This document shows positions 34,082 to 40,579 of a stretch of 64,000 nucleotides of DNA, piece after piece (within the stretch, counting starts at the first letter, position 1; every line of letters begins with the position of its first letter). Location: positions 90,252-154,251 of the forward strand of contig JAJPHR010000051.1 of the NCBI GenBank assembly GCA_021325145.1, given 5' to 3'. Below the pieces are notes generated by a model. The model saw only the letters and a list, made by a program, of their open reading frames with translations, did no database searches and was not told the origin of the DNA. A program made the translations under genes and the position numbers. This DNA comes from Verrucomicrobiota bacterium (GTDB lineage Bacteria > Verrucomicrobiota > Verrucomicrobiia > Limisphaerales > Pedosphaeraceae).

Positions 34082-35476
34082 ATGTTACGACGACAACGCC
34101 AGATCAACATGCAGATCCAACAATTGTTGGATGCGCTGATCTTCGCCATCAGCTTCTGGACCGCCTGGCAACTGCGGGCCAGCGAGGACATAATGAATCT
34201 GCTCAACCTGGTGGCGGTTGATCCCTTTGAATCCTACTTTCTCCTCTACGTCGTGCTGATTCCCGGCGGGCCGTTGGTTCTGGAGGCCCAGGGCTTCTAC
34301 GACCGGCCTTGGCTGGCCCCGCGGCGGACGACCTTCTGGCTCCTGTTCAAAGGCTGCTTCTTCACCACCCTGGGCTTGATCATCGCCATGTTCTTTCTCC
34401 ATCACGGGCTGGCGCGTTCCGTGCCCGTGCTCTTCGGCTTCATCAGCTTTGGTTTCATCCTGCTCAAGGAGGAGCTTTTGCGCCTGGGGATGCAAAGCAA
34501 ATTCGCGCGTTCGCAACTGCAGCGGCGCTTCATCCTCGTCGGCACCGAGGAGGAAACCGAGCGCATGCGCAAGGAACTCAAACGCCGGCCCGAAGAGGGC
34601 ATGGTCGTGCTGGCCGAACTCAACCTCAACAACCGGCCCGTCGGAGACTTGGCGCAGTTGCTGCACGAGCATTCGGTCAATGGCGTGATTCTCAACGCCC
34701 GCCACAATTACTTTGAGCAGGTTGAGCAGGCCATCAAAACCTGCGAACTCGAGGGCGTTGATGTCTGGCTCATCGCCGATTTTTTCAAGACCCAGATTTC
34801 GCGCACCACCTTCGACGAGTTTCATGGCCGCCCCTTGCTCGTGTTCAGCACGACGCCAGGCGCCTCCTGGCAGAGTGTCATCAAGCAGGTCATCGATTTC
34901 ACCGGCGCGCTGCTGTTCCTGACCTTCATCGGTTCGTGGCTGTTTATTCTCATCGGGCTCGTGGTCAAACTGACGTCCCCCGGCCCCATCCTGTTCCGGC
35001 AGAAACGCTGCGGCCTCAATGGGCAGCCCTTTACCATTCTCAAATTCCGCACCATGGAAACCAATGCCGAACAGCGCAAGGCCGAATTGGCGGCCATGAA
35101 CGAAATGTCCGGCCCCGTCTTCAAAATCAAGAATGATCCGCGCATTACGCCCATCGGCCGCTTCCTGCGCAAATTCAGCCTCGACGAATTGCCGCAATTC
35201 TTCAACGTCCTCCGCGGTGAAATGAGTCTCGTCGGCCCGCGGCCGCTTCCCGTGGACGAAGTCCGGAGATTTGACGATCTGGCCCACCGCCGACGCTTGA
35301 GCGTGAAACCCGGCTTGACCTGTCTCTGGCAGGTCGCCGGGCGGAATGAGGTGTCGGATTTTCGCGACTGGGTGCGGCTGGACCTCGAGTACATCGATAA
35401 TTGGTCCCTCTGGCTCGATCTCAAGATCATGTGGCGCACGGTCCCCGTCGTGTTCCTCGGTTCCGGAGCCAGGTGA
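34082..35476 (+). CDS. Polyprenyl-phosphate sugar phosphotransferase (exopolysaccharide priming enzyme)
   Basis: Starts synthesis of a lipid-linked exopolysaccharide unit by transferring sugar-1-phosphate to undecaprenyl phosphate. The 464-residue protein has an N-terminal four- to five-helix membrane part, a central Rossmann-like segment (FILVGTEEETERM) and the C-terminal bacterial sugar-transferase domain with KFRTME (about 321-326), FLRKFSLDELPQFFNVL and SLVGPRPLP. I start it at the ATG at 34082; in-frame sequence further upstream overlaps the EpsI gene. It belongs with the exosortase pair and the decarboxylase after it. Confidence 0.92.
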   Translation: MLRRQRQINMQIQQLLDALIFAISFWTAWQLRASEDIMNLLNLVAVDPFESYFLLYVVLIPGGPLVLEAQGFYDRPWLAPRRTTFWLLFKGCFFTTLGLIIAMFFLHHGLARSVPVLFGFISFGFILLKEELLRLGMQSKFARSQLQRRFILVGTEEETERMRKELKRRPEEGMVVLAELNLNNRPVGDLAQLLHEHSVNGVILNARHNYFEQVEQAIKTCELEGVDVWLIADFFKTQISRTTFDEFHGRPLLVFSTTPGASWQSVIKQVIDFTGALLFLTFIGSWLFILIGLVVKLTSPGPILFRQKRCGLNGQPFTILKFRTMETNAEQRKAELAAMNEMSGPVFKIKNDPRITPIGRFLRKFSLDELPQFFNVLRGEMSLVGPRPLPVDEVRRFDDLAHRRRLSVKPGLTCLWQVAGRNEVSDFRDWVRLDLEYIDNWSLWLDLKIMWRTVPVVFLGSGAR

Positions 35477-35595
35477 GCGCGAAGCTCCGCCAAATCTTGG
35501 AGTGCGGCTTGCAGCACCGCTTTCGAACGACCGCATACCATCCCTGCCTCCCCGAACCATTCGCGAGTACGACAGCTTCTGAGCGCCAGCGGCGC

Positions 35596-35656
35596 TTGGA
35601 GCTTGAATTTTGGAGATTTTCTGGTGCTTGGAGCCTGGTGGTTGGTGTTTTCTTCT
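35596..35656 (+). repeat. Family A intergenic repeat
   Basis: GCGCTTGGAGCTTGAATTTT, then GGAGATTTTCTGGTGCTTGG, then AGCCTGGTGGTTGGTG. It lies in the 263-base gap between the sugar transferase and the decarboxylase gene and is the last family A copy found in the window. Confidence 0.75.
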
Positions 35657-35739
35657 CTTCCTGCTTGCAACTCCCCTCCGAACGTTTACCCTCGCCGCAC
35701 TGTTAACACGAGCCCGGAGCAGAGTTGTTGCAAAAAATT

Positions 35740-36753
35740 ATGGCTGTTAAGAAGAAACGCGCGGCGACGTCAGGGCAACCAACGTCCGTCGTGACCGGAG
35801 GCGCGGGATTTCTCGGTTCGCATTTGGTGGATTTGCTTTTGGCCCGCGGCCATAAAGTCATCGCGATCGATAATTTTGTCACCGGTGCCGTCGATAACAT
35901 TGCGCACCTTGGTGGCAACCCGAATTTCAAATTCATCCAGCAGGATGTAACGGAGTTTATTTTCCTCGATGTGCCGGTGCATTACGTCTGGCATTTTGCG
36001 TCGCCCGCCAGCCCCATCGATTACCTGGAAATCCCGATCCAGACGCTGAAAGTCGGTTCGCTCGGCACGCACAAGGCCCTCGGCCTGGCCAAGAACAAGC
36101 GCGCGCGTTTTCTGCTCGCCTCCACCTCCGAGATTTACGGCGATCCCCTGGTCCACCCGCAAACCGAAGATTATTGGGGCAACGTGAACACGATTGGCCC
36201 GCGCGGCTGTTACGATGAGGCCAAGCGATTTGCCGAGGCCATGGCCATGGCCTACCATCGCGAGCACGGGGTGGAAACCCGCATTGTGCGGATTTTTAAC
36301 ACCTATGGCCCGCGCATGCGTTTGAACGATGGGCGGGTGGTGCCCGCCTTTGTCAGCCAGGCGCTCAAAGGCCAGCCGCTGACGGTTTTTGGCCAGGGCA
36401 GCCAGACGCGCAGCTTCTGTTACGTGTCCGACCTGATCGAGGGGATTTACCGACTAATGAACAGTTCGGAGGTTCACCCTGTCAATATCGGTAATCCACA
36501 TGAGATGACTGTGCTGGAGTTTGCGCGGGAGATAATCCGGGCTACGGGGTCGCGGAGCCGGATTGTGTTCAAGCCGTTGCCGCAGGACGATCCGAAGCAG
36601 CGGCGGCCGGATATCGGCCGCGCCCGGGCAAAATTGAAGTGGGAACCAAAGGTACCGTTAAGGGAGGGATTGGAAAAAAGCATCGATTATTTTCGCGGCA
36701 AGGTCGCTTACGGCGCGCGTGCGCCGGGCAATTCCGTGAAGAAAACAGCGTGA
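35740..36753 (+). CDS. UDP-glucuronate decarboxylase / NAD-dependent sugar epimerase
   Basis: An extended short-chain dehydrogenase that most likely turns UDP-glucuronate into UDP-xylose for polysaccharide synthesis. The 337-residue protein has the NAD loop TGGAGFLG (19-26), the Ser-Tyr-Lys site in CYDEAKR (Tyr 158, Lys 162), and the family-typical [16 protein letters not shown] and [10 protein letters not shown]. The SPASP-DY signature is that of UXS enzymes rather than UDP-glucose 4-epimerases. The start is the ATG at 35740 ([11 protein letters not shown]), since an earlier in-frame TTG is weaker. It ends the exosortase/polysaccharide cluster, 112 bases before the pilus locus. Confidence 0.88.
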   Translation: MAVKKKRAATSGQPTSVVTGGAGFLGSHLVDLLLARGHKVIAIDNFVTGAVDNIAHLGGNPNFKFIQQDVTEFIFLDVPVHYVWHFASPASPIDYLEIPIQTLKVGSLGTHKALGLAKNKRARFLLASTSEIYGDPLVHPQTEDYWGNVNTIGPRGCYDEAKRFAEAMAMAYHREHGVETRIVRIFNTYGPRMRLNDGRVVPAFVSQALKGQPLTVFGQGSQTRSFCYVSDLIEGIYRLMNSSEVHPVNIGNPHEMTVLEFAREIIRATGSRSRIVFKPLPQDDPKQRRPDIGRARAKLKWEPKVPLREGLEKSIDYFRGKVAYGARAPGNSVKKTA

Positions 36754-36865
36754 TACGAGATTTTGTATTTGACCCGTCGCCAAATTTTCAGTAACCACCA
36801 CGAATTGCCTTCAGCAGTCCGCAGCGGGAGCCTGGGAGCGGCGGCCGGTTTGGAGGAATAATTTA

Positions 36866-38725
36866 ATGCTAAATTCGAAGTCATTTTTGGCGGTGGACTT
36901 TGGGGCGGGCAGTTTGAAGCTGGCCGAGTTCGAGGTCAACGAAGCCGGAGGTTTGCGCCTGAAGCAGTATGGCCTCAAGGCCCTGGGACCTGAAGGATCA
37001 CAGGAAGCCACGCGCGAAGCGGCCATGCAGAAGGCGCTTCAGGAAATGCTGGCCGAGAAATCTCTTCGTGCCAAGGAAGTCAATGTTTGCGCTCCCGGCT
37101 TCCACGTCTTCTCCAAGTTTGTCAAACTCCCGCCCGTCGAAACCTCCAAAGTCACCCAGATCATCCAATACGAGGCCCAGCAGAATGTTCCCTTTCCCCT
37201 CGCGGAGGTCGTTTGGGATTACCAGATTCTCGGCTCGACCCCCACGGGCGAACTCGAAGTCCTGCTGGTCGCCATCAAGGCCGACATCGTCGAGGGTTTG
37301 TTCCGCGTCGCGGAATCCTCAGGATTGCACCTTCAATTGGCCGATGTTTCGCCCGCCGCCTTGTGCAACGCGTTCCGTTACAATTATGGCGACCTCGAAG
37401 ACTGCACGATGTTGCTGGATATTGGCGCCAAGACCTGCAACCTCCTGTTTTTTGAGAAGGGCAAGGTCTATTCCCGCAGCATCAGCCTGGGCGCCAACTC
37501 CATCACCCAGGACTTCGCCAACGAATCGAAACTCCAGTTTGCCGAAGCGGAAAAGAAAAAGATCAGTGAAGGCTTTGTCAGCCTGGGCGGCGCGTACGAA
37601 GAGCCTGAAAACGCGCATCAAGCCGCCATTTCCAAAATCGCCCGGCAATTCATGACCCGCCTGCACATCCAGGTGAACCAAACGATGCAGTTTTATCGCG
37701 GCCAGCAGGGCGGGTCGGCCCCGGTGCGGTTGTTCCTCTCGGGCGGCGCTTCCATCATGCCCTACACGGCGCAGTTCTTCGCGGAAAAGCTGAACGTGCC
37801 GGTCGAATATTTCAACCCGCTGCGGAACGTCCAGATCGATCCCTCCATCAACCTCGAGGACCTCCAGCGCGTCGTCCATTCGCTCGGCGAAGTCGTCGGC
37901 CTCGGGCTGCGCAACCTGGCCAACTGCCCGGTCGAACTGAACCTGATGCCCGAGAGCACGCTCAAATGGGTGCAGTTCAACCAAAAGAAACCTTACCTCA
38001 TGGCTACAGTGTTCAGCCTGGTGGCCGTGGTGTGGTGTTCGGGCCTGTTGTTCAGCAAACTTACCGATGTGAACCGCGCGGAATTGGAGCCGCTGAAGGC
38101 CAAGGTCGGGCAGTTGGACCTGCGCAAGCAACAGTTCACCAAGGCCGAGGGTGATCGCAAGAAGGCGCTGCAAGATGCCACGCAAGTGGCGGCCTGGATC
38201 CAGGGCCGGTATTACTGGGCAGAAGCCGCCGCGGAACTGCATCGCGTCATGGTGCAGGTGGAGAGTGAAACCAGCAACAGCCTCCACACCGCAACCGGCG
38301 TATGGATCGAGCAGTTTCTCACCGACACGAATGATCTTTCCATGGGCGTGTCAACCGCAATGGGGCAGGGGGTGCCGTTCGGGAACTCTCGCGGCGCGAA
38401 TAGCGCGGCGGATGACTATATGGCCCGGCGCTATGGCCGGGCGCCCGGCGGAGATACTGCCCAAGCCGCGCCAAAACCCGCCGCCGCGGCCCCCGAAGCC
38501 AACACCGTCAGCACCGCCAGCATTCTTTGTCGCGCGGTGGATTTAAGCGCCGCCGTCCCCTCGGCCAACAAGGACATTGCTTTCGCCACCGAACGCGCCT
38601 TGAAGGAGGATCCCATGTTTGACAGCGACGGCACCCACCTGGATCGCGATATCACCCAGGAGCAGACGACCGGGACGTTCACTTTCAACATTGTTTTGAA
38701 ATTCAAAGTGCCGCTTAAATATTAG
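36866..38725 (+). CDS. pilM: PilM-PilN fusion, inner-membrane platform of a type IV pilus-like machine
   Basis: A 619-residue protein. Residues 1-350 are an actin-like PilM ATPase (VDFGAGSLKLAEF, DIGAKTCNLLFFEK, SGGASIMPYTAQF). A membrane helix at about 374-395 starts a PilN-like part with a coiled coil (NRAELEPLKAKVGQLDLRKQ). Known PilM and PilN are separate proteins of about 350 and 200 residues. Near residue 516-525 it carries DDYMARRYGR, which recurs in the next gene. GGAGGA gives a strong ribosome site. It heads a four-gene set with the layout of Amuc_1101-1098 of Akkermansia. Confidence 0.88.
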   Translation: MLNSKSFLAVDFGAGSLKLAEFEVNEAGGLRLKQYGLKALGPEGSQEATREAAMQKALQEMLAEKSLRAKEVNVCAPGFHVFSKFVKLPPVETSKVTQIIQYEAQQNVPFPLAEVVWDYQILGSTPTGELEVLLVAIKADIVEGLFRVAESSGLHLQLADVSPAALCNAFRYNYGDLEDCTMLLDIGAKTCNLLFFEKGKVYSRSISLGANSITQDFANESKLQFAEAEKKKISEGFVSLGGAYEEPENAHQAAISKIARQFMTRLHIQVNQTMQFYRGQQGGSAPVRLFLSGGASIMPYTAQFFAEKLNVPVEYFNPLRNVQIDPSINLEDLQRVVHSLGEVVGLGLRNLANCPVELNLMPESTLKWVQFNQKKPYLMATVFSLVAVVWCSGLLFSKLTDVNRAELEPLKAKVGQLDLRKQQFTKAEGDRKKALQDATQVAAWIQGRYYWAEAAAELHRVMVQVESETSNSLHTATGVWIEQFLTDTNDLSMGVSTAMGQGVPFGNSRGANSAADDYMARRYGRAPGGDTAQAAPKPAAAAPEANTVSTASILCRAVDLSAAVPSANKDIAFATERALKEDPMFDSDGTHLDRDITQEQTTGTFTFNIVLKFKVPLKY

Positions 38726-38726
38726 T

Positions 38727-39749
38727 ATGTCCTGGGTCAAACGAAATCTGTACTTCCTCATCGGCAGCTTGGTGGCGCTGGCGTTGATGGGCGTGGGCGG
38801 CTATTACCTGTGGTCGAAAATTTCCGAGGAATCAACGGTGGCCGAGGACATCACCAAGCAGTACGAAGAGCTTAAGAACCTTGCCAACCAGAACCCTCAT
38901 CCCGGTGAAGTCGGTTCCGGCAAAGTTGACAACGTGCAGGCCGCCAAGGACCAGGAAAAGGCGTTGAAAGCTTACATCGCGAAAGCCACCGCCCACTTCA
39001 AGCGCCCAACGCCCATCCCCGATTCAGCCAAGGTCGGCGGGGTTGAATTCGCCACGCAGTTGCCGAATGTCGTCGCGCTTTTGACCAAGGAGGCGCATCA
39101 GGCCGGTGTGCAATTGCCCACCAAGGAATACTATTTCTCCTTCGAAGCCCAGAAGAGCCTGGTGACGTTCGATTCCGCCAGTTTGAACAAGCTGGCCGTC
39201 AGCCTGGGCGAAGTGAAGACGCTCAGCGAAATTCTGTTCGACGCCAAGATCAATTATCTCGAAGCGATCAAACGCGAAGTGATTTCGGCCACCAACGACA
39301 CCCAAATGGGAGATTACATTTCCCTGACGACCACATCCAACGCCCTGGCGGAGTTGACGCCTTATGAGTTGGACTTTCGCTGTTTCAGCGCGGAGTTGGC
39401 GGACACACTGAGCGGATTGGCCAATTCCCCATATTGCATCATCGTCAAGACCATGAACATTGAACCGGCGCCGGCCAGTGTCGATACGAATCCCGGCGGC
39501 ACGCCTGGCGCGGTGACCACGCAGCCGTACACGCCTCCGGTGTACACGCCGCCCGCCTCAACTGCCTCGGCCGATGCCTACATGGCCGCGCGCTACGGCA
39601 GGCCAATGCCAACACCCGTCATGCCCGTTCCGGTGGTTCCCGTTGCGACGGCCGCGGCAGCCCCGCCCAAGGCGGCTGCATTCCTCAACGAACACCAACT
39701 CCGGGTGGTTATGCAGGTCGAGATCGTCAAGCTTAAAGGCCAAAAGTAA
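38727..39749 (+). CDS. Amuc_1100/PilO-like single-pass envelope protein
   Basis: A 340-residue protein with a membrane helix at about 10-30 (LYFLIGSLVALALMGVGGYY), a coiled coil (31-100) and two alpha-beta subdomains. In position, length, topology and C-terminal strand (LRVVMQVEIVKL) it matches Amuc_1100, the pilus-associated Akkermansia surface protein, and PilO. The Pro/Ala/Thr-rich linker at about 255-310 holds DAYMAARYGR (283-292), shared with the PilM-PilN fusion upstream. One base separates the genes, so they are co-translated. Sequence identity to Amuc_1100 is low, so the match is structural and contextual. Confidence 0.72.
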   Translation: MSWVKRNLYFLIGSLVALALMGVGGYYLWSKISEESTVAEDITKQYEELKNLANQNPHPGEVGSGKVDNVQAAKDQEKALKAYIAKATAHFKRPTPIPDSAKVGGVEFATQLPNVVALLTKEAHQAGVQLPTKEYYFSFEAQKSLVTFDSASLNKLAVSLGEVKTLSEILFDAKINYLEAIKREVISATNDTQMGDYISLTTTSNALAELTPYELDFRCFSAELADTLSGLANSPYCIIVKTMNIEPAPASVDTNPGGTPGAVTTQPYTPPVYTPPASTASADAYMAARYGRPMPTPVMPVPVVPVATAAAAPPKAAAFLNEHQLRVVMQVEIVKLKGQK

Positions 39750-39756
39750 AACTGCC

Positions 39757-40554
39757 ATGGAGTTCCTGAAAAAGAATTACGAAAAGATCGTCCTGGGCGT
39801 GGTGCTATTGGGCTTGACCGTCGCCGTCGGCCTGCTTCCCGTCATTATCAGCAGCAAACGCGCCAAACTCAAGGAGCTGAGCGAAACACTGACGAATCAC
39901 AAAATCAAGGAATTGCCCCCGCTCGATCTCGCGATGCACGAAGCCGCCTTGCAACGATTGCAAACTCCTTTCCGGCTGAACTTGACCTTTAACCATAATC
40001 TCTTTAATCCGGTCGCCTGGATCAAAGGACCGGATAATCGGCCGGTAAAAGTCGTCGCGGGCCTGCCCACCGGCCCCGAAGCCCTGGAAATCACGGCCAT
40101 CAAGCCCCTGCGCCTGTGGCTGAACTTCGATTCCCTCAGCGGCAGCAGTTACCTGATCGGCTATACCAACCAGGCGGCTACGAAGGCGAGAGAGCGCACC
40201 GGCGAAAAGGCCGTCTCCCTTGGCAACAATAACAAGGGCGATCTGTTCAGCCTGGTGGGAGCCCACGGGGAAGGTGACAAGCTTGAAATCATCCTGACTC
40301 TCAATGACGACGGCGAGCAGGCTTCGGTTGGGCCTGGCAAATCTTACAGCCGGATCCAGGGTTACGCGGCGGACCTGAAGTACAACGCCAGCAGCAGCAA
40401 AGTATGGCGCGACCAGCGCGTCGGAAACAATCTTGTCTTCGGCGACGGCCAATATAATATCGTTGCCATCACTGAAACGAACGTTATAGTCGAGTCCAAG
40501 CAAAACGCGAAAAAGACCACAATTAATTTCAAAGCCCCAACCGAAACGCGTTGA
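39757..40554 (+). CDS. Amuc_1099-like single-pass envelope protein
   Basis: A 265-residue protein with one N-terminal membrane helix (about 10-29, IVLGVVLLGLTVAVGLLPVI) and a beta-rich periplasmic part with KPLRLWLNFDSLSGSS, KLEIILTLNDDGEQASVG and YNIVAITETNVIVESKQN. The layout, between a PilO-like gene and a secretin, resembles PilP, a lipoprotein or anchored protein that links the inner platform to the secretin. It lacks a lipobox, so it stays anchored in the inner membrane. The start is the ATG at 39757, 7 bases after the preceding stop. Confidence 0.72.
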   Translation: MEFLKKNYEKIVLGVVLLGLTVAVGLLPVIISSKRAKLKELSETLTNHKIKELPPLDLAMHEAALQRLQTPFRLNLTFNHNLFNPVAWIKGPDNRPVKVVAGLPTGPEALEITAIKPLRLWLNFDSLSGSSYLIGYTNQAATKARERTGEKAVSLGNNNKGDLFSLVGAHGEGDKLEIILTLNDDGEQASVGPGKSYSRIQGYAADLKYNASSSKVWRDQRVGNNLVFGDGQYNIVAITETNVIVESKQNAKKTTINFKAPTETR

Positions 40555-40579
40555 TTTTGTTTTCAACGCCTCCAAACCC

